NCBI GenBank assembly: GCA_021806865.1
Contig: JAKAPU010000118.1
Location: 1 to 8,456 of the forward strand
Origin: an archaeon
GTDB taxonomy: Archaea > Thermoproteota > Nitrososphaeria > Nitrososphaerales > CADDZS01
Direction: 5' to 3'
Length of the DNA stretch: 8,456 nt
Shown: piece after piece, positions 1-6,779 of the stretch
Numbering within the stretch: the first letter of the stretch is position 1
How the letters are laid out: every line of letters starts with the position of its first letter
Program-made: the position numbers and the translations under genes
The notes under the pieces: generated by a model
The model's input: only the letters and a program-made list of their open reading frames with translations
Told to the model about the DNA's origin: nothing
Databases searched by the model: none

Positions 1-40
1 GAGATAGTGACGGTCTGATATGACAATGCGTTATGTGAAA

Positions 41-67
41 GCATTTTTCGAGTTTTGGAATTTTTTT
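41..67 (+). terminator. Oligo-T tracts, likely archaeal-type terminator
   Basis: Three T runs follow each other on the + strand: T5 at 44-48, T4 at 53-56 and T7 at 61-67. Archaeal RNA polymerase commonly stops at such tracts without a hairpin. All + strand frames hit stops within the first 25 bases, so any rightward gene must end at or before the left edge. The tracts would terminate that unseen gene. They do not suit the minus-strand gamma-glutamyltransferase, whose transcript would have A runs here. The assignment is inference from composition. Confidence 0.4.
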
Positions 68-132
68 CGCATGAACGCAAAGAACAATAGTTCAATTGTT
101 ATCGGCGCCATTTAGAAGGACGACTGAGTAAG

Positions 133-170
133 AATCGCGTATAGTAGAATGCAGCATCTGCTATACGATT
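133..170. repeat. Bulged inverted repeat downstream of the gamma-glutamyltransferase gene
   Basis: AATCG (133-137) plus TATAG (140-144) is complementary to CTATA (161-165) plus CGATT (166-170). This gives ten base pairs interrupted by a two-base bulge (CG, 138-139). The 16-base loop contains a smaller GCAG-CAT-CTGC hairpin that competes for the top of the stem. It lies about 60 bases past the stop codon of the minus-strand gene, so it may fold in that mRNA's 3' end. No T run follows it on either strand, so it is not a bacterial-style terminator. Confidence 0.4.
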
Positions 171-228
171 GGAGGCACGGTCACTCTGATCTAGAAAATC
201 AACATCTATCAAGCGAACAGGGATAATG

Positions 229-1827
229 TTAGAAACCTATTGCTGCGCCGTCTCCCCGCGGATCGGCTCCTCCAAGGAGTGTTCCGTGGTCACCAAACAG
301 TATTGCCTGCGCATGCCCCGTCTGGGAAGAGAGCGTCTCAAAGAGCTCTAGAGAGAGACCCGCTCTTTCTGCAGTCCTGCGTGCTGCGCTCGTAAGCTTT
401 TCCATTTCAGGTTCGAGAAACACCTTAGACGGTTGCTCGTATATCGTAAAAGGCACAACCCACCTTGGAGCATCGATTGCACTCTGTAGATCCATGTTGT
501 AGTCTATGATTTTTGTCATGAGCTGGACGTGCACTTGCGGCTGGACATCGCCTCCCATGCAACCAAGAGAAAATTTGGTACTGCCCGAGTCTGTCTCGCC
601 GAGAGAAGCGCAAAGCGTGTGGAAAGTTCTTTTTCCGGGCTTCAGAGCATTGTGATGCCTCTCATCCAAGGAAAAGTAGCAGCCTCTGTTGTGAAGCACG
701 ATGCCAGTACCCTTTGGCACCAGCCCAGAGCCGAATCCCATGTAATTGCTCTGGATAACAGAAAGACAGTCCCCTTCAGAATTTCCTACGGTGAAATAAG
801 TGGTGTCGCCAGAGCCTCCAACCGGATTGGGCACGAGATTTGCAACTGTTCTACTCGATCTTGCTATCCTGGAAGCGAATTCCTTTGAAGTGAATTCTTT
901 GGGCAACCCATGGAACGTGGGATCGGTGATGTGCTTAGCTCTTTCAGCGTACGACTTTAGGCAAGTATCGAGCAAGATCTCGAATAGCTCGGAAGAGTCA
1001 ACGCCATATTTTGAAATATCGTATTCTTCCAGCATGTTCAGCCACAGAAGCACGGTTGCCGCTTGGCTATTTGGGGCGGTCTCGTACACAGTAGTGCCCC
1101 TGTAGTCAGTTTTCAGAGGCTCAGACCAGGTGCTTGTATGTTTTGAAAAATCTCTGGAGGTGAAAACGCCACCTTGTTCCGAAATTCCTTTTATGATTCT
1201 TTCACAGAGTCTTCCAGAATAAAACGCTTGAGGTCCTCCTTCTGCGATCTCCCTCAGCGTCGAAGCGAGATCTCTTTGTCTGAACAACGTGCCGGGTGGT
1301 GGCGGTGAACCGTTTGGAAGAAACACCTCCGACCATCCAGAAAATTCTCCGAGAAAGGGAGCCGAGGCTCGAATCGAAGACGCATAATTAGATGTCAGAG
1401 GAACTCCGCTTTCTGCGTAGAATATCGCGGGCTCGAGCAGTTTCTTTAATTCGATTGTGCCAAATCTTGAATGCAGCTCTCCCCAGGCATGGACGATTCC
1501 AGGGACGGTGAGGGCTGCGAGAGGTCCGCGCTCGGGTATCTTATCAAACCCGTTTTCTTTTCGGTAAAACTCAATTGTCGCGTTCTCGGAAGCACGTCCG
1601 CTTCCGTTAAGGTAGAAAATCTTCCCGCCGAATTTCACGAGCGAAAAAAGATCTCCACCCAGACCACACATGTTGTTCTGGGTAACACAAAGCATAGCGC
1701 TGGTTGTAATAGCTGCGTCGACTACGGTGCCTCCTTCCGAGAGTATCTTTGCTCCCCAGAAAGAAGCTAGCTGATGAGAGCTTGCGACAAGGCTCTTTCT
1801 TGCCACTGTGGTTGCTCGGGTTGCCAT
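229..1827 (-). CDS. ggt: Gamma-glutamyltransferase family protein (YwrD-like)
   Basis: This is an Ntn hydrolase of the gamma-glutamyltranspeptidase family, predicted to hydrolyse or transfer the gamma-glutamyl group of glutathione-like or other gamma-glutamyl compounds. The 532-residue product begins MATRATTVAR, and the family core (GGTVVDAA, then MCGLGGDLFSLV) starts about 30 residues in. The autocleavage site is GSGDTTYF; the first Thr (residue 342) should become the N-terminal nucleophile of the small subunit. SNYMGFGSG, PKGTG, NRGCYFSLD, PGKRTFHTL and MGGDVQPQ follow in family order. GSGRA and the GGDVQPQ loop resemble the YwrD/acylase-like branch more than E. coli Ggt, so the true substrate is uncertain. 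No signal peptide or membrane segment is visible, so it is probably cytoplasmic. The start at 1827 is chosen for its strong AAGGAG and family N-terminus; an in-frame ATG at 1962 would add 45 residues. The gene is divergent from the glutamate synthase operon. Confidence 0.9.
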   Translation of the reverse strand: MATRATTVARKSLVASSHQLASFWGAKILSEGGTVVDAAITTSAMLCVTQNNMCGLGGDLFSLVKFGGKIFYLNGSGRASENATIEFYRKENGFDKIPERGPLAALTVPGIVHAWGELHSRFGTIELKKLLEPAIFYAESGVPLTSNYASSIRASAPFLGEFSGWSEVFLPNGSPPPPGTLFRQRDLASTLREIAEGGPQAFYSGRLCERIIKGISEQGGVFTSRDFSKHTSTWSEPLKTDYRGTTVYETAPNSQAATVLLWLNMLEEYDISKYGVDSSELFEILLDTCLKSYAERAKHITDPTFHGLPKEFTSKEFASRIARSSRTVANLVPNPVGGSGDTTYFTVGNSEGDCLSVIQSNYMGFGSGLVPKGTGIVLHNRGCYFSLDERHHNALKPGKRTFHTLCASLGETDSGSTKFSLGCMGGDVQPQVHVQLMTKIIDYNMDLQSAIDAPRWVVPFTIYEQPSKVFLEPEMEKLTSAARRTAERAGLSLELFETLSSQTGHAQAILFGDHGTLLGGADPRGDGAAIGF

Positions 1828-1832
1828 CTCGA

Positions 1833-1840
1833 CTCCTTTT
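1833..1840 (-). promoter_or_regulatory. Strong Shine-Dalgarno that fixes the ggt start
   Basis: On the minus strand AAAAGGAG is followed by five bases (TCGAG) and then ATG at 1827-1825. Spacing and sequence are near ideal for pairing with the 16S rRNA 3' end. It supports initiation at 1827 rather than at the upstream in-frame ATG at 1962, which shows no comparable motif. Confidence 0.75.
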
Positions 1841-2132
1841 AGCGAATCGAGTAACATCAACTTGTATATCTCATTAACTGATTTTCTAAACTCCTGTTTC
1901 GTTTTTGCGGATAGCTCCGTCGCTAGTCTGCAGTCAGAAACAATATCCATAGGAAAAGCCAATCAGTTCTTGGGTCTGCACCGGGAAATTGTTTTGCAAT
2001 CCTAAGGTGACAATAGCAGAGATCGGTGAGACTTGTACCAATCCGCCGAATGATCTGATTACAACACCTGATCTAGTGCTCTTTTCATAGTCCCGATATC
2101 CGCTTTACATTGTAATTTCTGATTCCAATGGA

Positions 2133-2147
2133 GAATCACGTTGATTC
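2133..2147. promoter_or_regulatory. Operator-like perfect dyad GAATCA-CGT-TGATTC
   Basis: Six base pairs of perfect inverted symmetry flank a three-base spacer, the form expected for a dimeric regulator's site. A further half-site in the same orientation as the right arm (GATTCC) occurs at 2121-2126, so GATTCC-type half-sites occur at 2121, 2133 (inverted) and 2143. The dyad lies about 20 bases upstream of the TATA-like element, in the shared ggt/glutamate synthase control region. Regulator and direction of control are not visible. Confidence 0.4.
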
Positions 2148-2166
2148 CAGTGCAAGTGTGTGTAGG

Positions 2167-2177
2167 AAATATTAAAT
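2167..2177. promoter_or_regulatory. Candidate TATA element (GAAATATTAAA)
   Basis: GAAATATTAAA resembles an archaeal purine-rich BRE followed by a TATA box. Read on the + strand it would start transcription near 2197-2202 and leave a leader of about 170 bases before the glutamate synthase start. Read on the minus strand (TTTAATATTTC) it would start near 2145 towards ggt. A second A/T block, TCTAAATTAT at 2231-2240, is an alternative for the + strand. This is a composition-based guess. Confidence 0.3.
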
Positions 2178-2367
2178 TCTCTCAAACACATGTTGTGATC
2201 TGCTGCTTTGCAAAATCAGACTCGGTATGCTCTAAATTATCGGACAGAGATTTACCGCATCAAACTTGGAGTTTAGAACTTTTGTCATGCAAAATTGGAG
2301 GTTGTGATTAGAGATTTCCTTCGAGCTCACATCAGTCAAAAGAAAAGTCGTAGAACTCTCCACTTAC

Positions 2368-4635
2368 ATGCCCATACCGTCTACTCGTTCGAAGGAATTT
2401 TGGACAAAGTGGAAGATCTCGCACATAAGGCAACTCTCGCAGTCTGGACACGCGACTCAGGAATACTTCCTACCCGAACCAGAGCGGACAAAAAGGGTAC
2501 TCGATCACCTGTACCTGAAACTTTCCAAAGTCTCTCCGGGGAAATCTGATGATGTAAGCACAACAATCAGGTTTGCGTCAAATTCAGAATTTGAGTTGTC
2601 ATCTCCGCTCTATCTTGGAGACATGTCCTTCGGGGCGCTGTCCGGAATACCAAACATCGCCATAGCTCAAGCGGCCGACGCAACAGGAATACTTGCTGGC
2701 ACGGGAGAGGGTGGACTTCAAAAGGAGGTCGCAGACTGCAAAAACATCACGATCCAGTGGGCATCAGCTCGTTTTGGAGTGGATATTTCTGCTTTGACCA
2801 AGGGTCAAGCTGTTGTGATAAAAATAGGGCAGGGAGCGAAACCAGGAATAGGTGGCCACTTGCCCGGAGTGAAGGTCACTAGACCGATCTCCGAAACAAG
2901 AAGAATACCGATGGGCAAGGATGCCATCTCGCCGGCTCCGCACCACGACATTTACTCAATTGAGGATTTGGGGCAAAGAATACTCGCGCTAAAGGAGGCT
3001 ACTCGCAAGCCAGTGTTTGTTAAGGTTGGTGCAACTAACTACATTCCCTATATCGCGTCGGGAATAGCAAGGATGGGAGCCGCTGGGATAATTATCGATG
3101 GGGCTGGTGCTGGAACTGGTGCTGCACCGTCGGTGGTGAAGAACAACGTCGGAGTGCCAATTGAGCTCGCTATTTCCTCCGTTGATTCGATTTTGAAACG
3201 CGAGGGATTACGCGATGGTTTCACAGTTATTGCCGCAGGTCGTGTCAGCTGTCCGGAGGACTCGTTAAAGCTTGTCGCTCTAGGAGCCGACATCACTAGC
3301 CTGGGAACTGCTGCCCTTCTATCATTGGGCTGCCTAATGGTCCACAAGTGCCATCTTGGATACTGCCCCGCGGTACTGACAAACAAGATCACGGAAAATC
3401 AGGCAAAGGTACTATCTCTGAACCAGTCTGTGATCTGGCTTACAAATCTAGTTAACGGCTGGACGGAGGAGATGAAGATATTGCTGGAGCTCATGGGCAT
3501 TTCAAACGTCAAGGAACTTAGAGGGCGAAGAGAACTTCTTACGTTCGATGACACCCTCAGCTCCGAAACACTGGACATTTTGGGTCTCTCAGGAGCGAAC
3601 GCCTCGGATCGACGCGAACCTGGTTCCGTGTCGAGTAACCCTTGGCCCTTCAGCCGTGTTAACATGTTGCGCGAAATGGCTGGAACTACAGGAAAGTCTC
3701 CAGGCGAGGCAGAGATTTCCAGCATGGGTTCCATTGCACCGCCTTTCGTAGATGTACCTTCAAGACTGACAGACTGGCTCGTCTCCGACGGAGCGCAGGT
3801 TACAAGACCATCAATCGATCCATACCGTGAAGAAATCGAAATTTTCTCGTACCTGCATTCCGGCAGGATGCGTCTGGCAGCGCCATTCTTTTTCACGCAT
3901 CTTCCATCTTCCGTGCCTATTGAGGCAAAGAAAATATTCGCGAGGACGGCTATCTCGATGGGCTTGCTTTTCGACATCGGAGGAGAGGACCCGTCAAACT
4001 ATTCCAAGTACTCAGAGAGGACGATTGGCTCCTCTGGCCGCGTCAGATGGATCGGTGTGGATGGGTTGCCGGGAAAAAGACCGGACGAGCGCTCAGCCCT
4101 AACCGACGATTCGCTTTTATTGAGAATACCATCTTCGAGCGAAGCATTGAACTGGGCAGAGATCCACATCACAGAGCACTCAAGGGCTCTTTCAGGTGTG
4201 ATTATTGACGAAGATCATCCGCTGTCAAACATCCCTCTGGAAGTGTCCGTTTCATCATTGGATAGGATACTCAAGTCTGCAAAGATCAGATCCGAACTTG
4301 CTATTTTTGCAGAATCAGATTCGATAAGAGGCGCCGACGATGTGTTCAAGATTGTGGCGCTTGGCGCCGACTCTGTGGGTCTGGGCAGAGCCGCGCTGTT
4401 CGCCATCGGATTCGAGGAGGGGGACAAGGAGATCATATTCGACTCTGCGAAATCCACTGGGCATCTGGAAAATTTTGTAATCGCACTGGAAAAGGAAATC
4501 AAACTTCTCGCCGGGGCGGCGGGCGTGAGCAGTGTCGCTTCTTCTCTCGTTGGGAACAGGGAACTCTTACGTTCAGTTGACCTTGATCCGAAGACAAGAT
4601 CCGAGCTTGGGGTAAAGCCGGCAGGGGGCGCATGA
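2368..4635 (+). CDS. gltB: Glutamate synthase FMN/[3Fe-4S] subunit with degenerate second barrel
   Basis: This 755-residue protein is the synthase (reductive amination) subunit, converting 2-oxoglutarate plus ammonia to glutamate on FMN. Residues about 20-400 form the glutamate synthase barrel: PLYLGDMSFGALS (80-92), NTGEGG-like GTGEGG (111-116), the substrate loop QGAKPGIGGHLPG (155-167), IIIDGAGAGTGAAP (241-254), and Cys322, Cys328, Cys333 in C-x5-C-x4-C spacing for a [3Fe-4S] cluster. The KPGIGGHLPG loop is the archaeal/GlxD-like form. Residues about 490-750 repeat the barrel in degenerate form, without the cysteines or substrate loop. There is no N-terminal 2[4Fe-4S] ferredoxin domain as in many archaeal homologues; the only early Cys is Cys124. 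The ATG at 2368 is the only usual start after the in-frame stop at 2305. No clear Shine-Dalgarno precedes it. The stop overlaps the next gene as ATGA. An N-methylglutamate-synthase-like role cannot be excluded. Confidence 0.9.
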   Translation: MPIPSTRSKEFWTKWKISHIRQLSQSGHATQEYFLPEPERTKRVLDHLYLKLSKVSPGKSDDVSTTIRFASNSEFELSSPLYLGDMSFGALSGIPNIAIAQAADATGILAGTGEGGLQKEVADCKNITIQWASARFGVDISALTKGQAVVIKIGQGAKPGIGGHLPGVKVTRPISETRRIPMGKDAISPAPHHDIYSIEDLGQRILALKEATRKPVFVKVGATNYIPYIASGIARMGAAGIIIDGAGAGTGAAPSVVKNNVGVPIELAISSVDSILKREGLRDGFTVIAAGRVSCPEDSLKLVALGADITSLGTAALLSLGCLMVHKCHLGYCPAVLTNKITENQAKVLSLNQSVIWLTNLVNGWTEEMKILLELMGISNVKELRGRRELLTFDDTLSSETLDILGLSGANASDRREPGSVSSNPWPFSRVNMLREMAGTTGKSPGEAEISSMGSIAPPFVDVPSRLTDWLVSDGAQVTRPSIDPYREEIEIFSYLHSGRMRLAAPFFFTHLPSSVPIEAKKIFARTAISMGLLFDIGGEDPSNYSKYSERTIGSSGRVRWIGVDGLPGKRPDERSALTDDSLLLRIPSSSEALNWAEIHITEHSRALSGVIIDEDHPLSNIPLEVSVSSLDRILKSAKIRSELAIFAESDSIRGADDVFKIVALGADSVGLGRAALFAIGFEEGDKEIIFDSAKSTGHLENFVIALEKEIKLLAGAAGVSSVASSLVGNRELLRSVDLDPKTRSELGVKPAGGA

Positions 4636-6776
4636 TTTTGAGCACTTTCGAAGGAGAAAACTGGCAATACGATACACGCTATGGCCAGCCGATAAACAAG
4701 GATGGCTGCGGTGTGTTCGGGATATTGAGAAAGCCTGGCTCTCCAAAGATCTCAAACCTCGATGCTGTGACTGGTATCTCTTGCATAAAGTACCGGGGGA
4801 GCAGCCTCGGAGCGGGGTACGCATCCTTCGAATCAGGAGACAAAAATTCACCGTACAAGATCATGGCGTTTGTGAAGAATGGCGAAGTAGCCAAGCGCCT
4901 AGAACTCTCACTTACAAATGTCCTTGGAAGGCCGATCGAATCTAGCATAATTTTGCGGTGGGACGAAGCAAAGTTTGGAGTGTGGAGTGCGCGTTTTCCA
5001 AACTCTGGCAAGGACGAGCAACTGGAAAAGAAAATTGATGAAATCAACTCTACACTTCTTTCAAACCGAAACATCGACGGCCGTATCTTTTCATACGGAA
5101 AGCGCGTCAGTGTATACAAGGAAGTCGGCTATCCGATGGACGTCGCCCGTCTATATGGTCTTGATCGCGACGTCGAGAAGGCAGACATGTGGATCGCTCA
5201 CACAAGGCAACCGACGAACTCTCCTGGCTCATCTCCGATCTGGTCTCATCCCTTTGCCTCCCTTGACTGCGCCATCGTGCACAACGGTGACATCAGTTCA
5301 TTTGGAGCAAATGTCGAGCTGTTGAACGCCTGGGGCTACAAGAGCCACGTAGGGACTGACAGCGAGGTGATCGCGCGTCTCCTCTTCTACCTCGTAAGGA
5401 TAGAGGGACTTTCTGTCAGGGAGGCAGCAACGGTACTCGTGAACCCGTTTGAAGACAATGCCCCGAGATCGCTCCAAAACCTGCTTTCGAGATACAGGGG
5501 CGCAAAACTGGATGGCCCCTTTGCAGTCGTTGCTGGGTACTCGGACGACGAAGATTCCTATCTCATTGCGCTGACCGACAGATCAAAGTTCCGCCCGATA
5601 CTAATCGGTGAGGATGAAAACTGTTTTTACATTGCAAGTGAGGAAAACCAGATAAGAAACATTTCAAAGAACGCTGAAATCTGGACTCCAGAACCTGGCT
5701 CGTATTTCATAGCCTCTCTGAAGAAAGGATTGATCGAACCGGGTACTCACAGGGATGTCGCGACTCTTGGGTCGTGGAACCAGATCAAGCAGCCAATGAG
5801 CAAAGAGCAGCCGAGAGATGAGATGGATGCGACAGCGAAGGACTTTTCGGAGATAAACAAGTTCATTTCAAGTTCTCTCCAAGATGGGAAAGGTTCGGTA
5901 AGGATAACAAACGTAGCTGGCCAAAGATACATCGGCATTGGTCTTTCCACAAAGGGGAGGCAGTCGTTCAGGATCGAGCTACTAGGCTTTCCTGGCAACT
6001 GCCTAGCTAACCTCAACGACGGCGCCGAGATTGAGGTTTTTGGCAATGTCGGCGATGATCTTGCTGATACGATGCACTCGGGTTCTGCCGTCGTCCACGG
6101 AAGCGCAAGGGACGTCGTGGGCCAGGCGCTTCAAGGTGGCCGCATCTTCGTGCGCGGCTCGGTTGGCAACAGGGCGGCGATACAGATGAGGGAGTACCTC
6201 AACCACAGACCATTCCTCATTATCGGCGAGAGTGCGGACGATTATCTTGGTGAGTACATGGCCGGCGGCGTCGTGGTTGTTCTAAACATCTCCAATGAGA
6301 AGAGACCCGTAGGGCGATTCGTGGGAACTGGCATGGTGGGAGGTACGATCTACGTCAGAGGGAAACTAGACGAATCACAACTTGGATTGCCTCCAAAGAA
6401 ATCTGATATTCTGAACTATCTCAATGCAGAAGTGCTGGACGGGGTGATCTCGAAAGAAACCTTTGAGAAGATAGCAGGACTAGATTTCCCGACCGAGCAA
6501 AAACTCATGGAGCTACTACCAATGCATGTTTTCAAGAGATTGAGAACTCTCTATTTCAGGAGCAAGTACACAAAGCCGATGTCCTCGGAGTACAGGAGGC
6601 TCAACCCAGCGGAGATAGTCGACCTCCAAAGCAAATTGGAGGAATTTTTTGCCGCATTCGGGCTCTCGGAAGCAAAGCTTGCAGATGTGCTCAATTCAGA
6701 CTTTACGATTATAAGGACGACCGAAGAAGAAAAAGAGACGCCACTTCCGCCCCAAGAAGTTCCAGTAGAGGAGTGA
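4632..6776 (+). CDS. Glutamate synthase glutaminase (class II amidotransferase) plus GXGXG subunit
   Basis: This 714-residue partner hydrolyses glutamine and passes ammonia to the FMN subunit. Residues 26-360 are a class II (Ntn-type) amidotransferase. The nucleophile is Cys26 in DGCGVFGIL, TRQPTN (191-196) matches the substrate Arg/Thr/Asn segment, HNGD (217-220) supplies the Asn-Gly oxyanion hole, and GTDSE (241-245) holds the glutamine amine. Cys26 must become N-terminal, so a 25-residue propeptide is implied. Residues about 420-580 form the GXGXG beta-helix (GNVGDDL, GSAVVHG, GGRIFVRG, GGTIYVRG). A helical tail and an acidic, Pro/Glu-rich end follow. The start overlaps the upstream stop (ATGA), with AGGGGG three bases before it, indicating translational coupling and fixed stoichiometry. 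GATase and GXGXG fused without the FMN domain differs both from bacterial GltB (all domains on one chain) and from archaea with three separate genes. Confidence 0.9.
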   Translation: MILSTFEGENWQYDTRYGQPINKDGCGVFGILRKPGSPKISNLDAVTGISCIKYRGSSLGAGYASFESGDKNSPYKIMAFVKNGEVAKRLELSLTNVLGRPIESSIILRWDEAKFGVWSARFPNSGKDEQLEKKIDEINSTLLSNRNIDGRIFSYGKRVSVYKEVGYPMDVARLYGLDRDVEKADMWIAHTRQPTNSPGSSPIWSHPFASLDCAIVHNGDISSFGANVELLNAWGYKSHVGTDSEVIARLLFYLVRIEGLSVREAATVLVNPFEDNAPRSLQNLLSRYRGAKLDGPFAVVAGYSDDEDSYLIALTDRSKFRPILIGEDENCFYIASEENQIRNISKNAEIWTPEPGSYFIASLKKGLIEPGTHRDVATLGSWNQIKQPMSKEQPRDEMDATAKDFSEINKFISSSLQDGKGSVRITNVAGQRYIGIGLSTKGRQSFRIELLGFPGNCLANLNDGAEIEVFGNVGDDLADTMHSGSAVVHGSARDVVGQALQGGRIFVRGSVGNRAAIQMREYLNHRPFLIIGESADDYLGEYMAGGVVVVLNISNEKRPVGRFVGTGMVGGTIYVRGKLDESQLGLPPKKSDILNYLNAEVLDGVISKETFEKIAGLDFPTEQKLMELLPMHVFKRLRTLYFRSKYTKPMSSEYRRLNPAEIVDLQSKLEEFFAAFGLSEAKLADVLNSDFTIIRTTEEEKETPLPPQEVPVEE
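6768..6773 (+). promoter_or_regulatory. Shine-Dalgarno GAGGAG for the TTG start of the CBS gene
   Basis: GAGGAG lies inside the last codons of the amidotransferase gene, six bases before TTG at 6780. It decides the unusual start codon, because no ATG in that frame lies near the first CBS domain. Confidence 0.7.
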
Positions 6777-6779
6777 AGA

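Larger units (their letters stand above)
1828..2367. other. Divergent intergenic region between ggt and the glutamate synthase operon
   Basis: This stretch of about 540 bases separates two outward-facing genes. Part of it (1828-1962) is an open extension of the ggt frame that I regard as probably untranslated leader. The rest is A/T-richer than the genes and carries short dyads: GAATCA-CGT-TGATTC at 2133-2147, AAACT-TGG-AGTTT at 2262-2274 and TTTTG-N5-CAAAA at 2280-2294. It also holds a TATA-like A/T element at 2167-2177. I find no tRNA, no C/D-box guide RNA and no convincing protein gene in it. Confidence 0.6.

Noticed and set aside
80..120. tRNA-like 3' end (GTTCAATT followed by GCGCCA)
   Set aside because: The T-arm would have a six-base loop, and no matching acceptor, D or anticodon arms exist upstream.
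2041..2075. C/D-box guide RNA suggested by TGATCTGA and CTGA motifs
   Set aside because: No true C box (RTGATGA) or paired C'/D' boxes at proper spacing.
2295..2549. Overlapping 84-codon + strand frame beginning at TTG 2295
   Set aside because: It has a GGAGG-like stretch nearby but runs into the conserved start of the synthase subunit in another frame, and its product has no family features.
3399..3977. 192-codon minus-strand frame inside the FMN subunit gene
   Set aside because: Shadow frame opposite a clear coding region; Ser/Arg-rich product without recognisable motifs.
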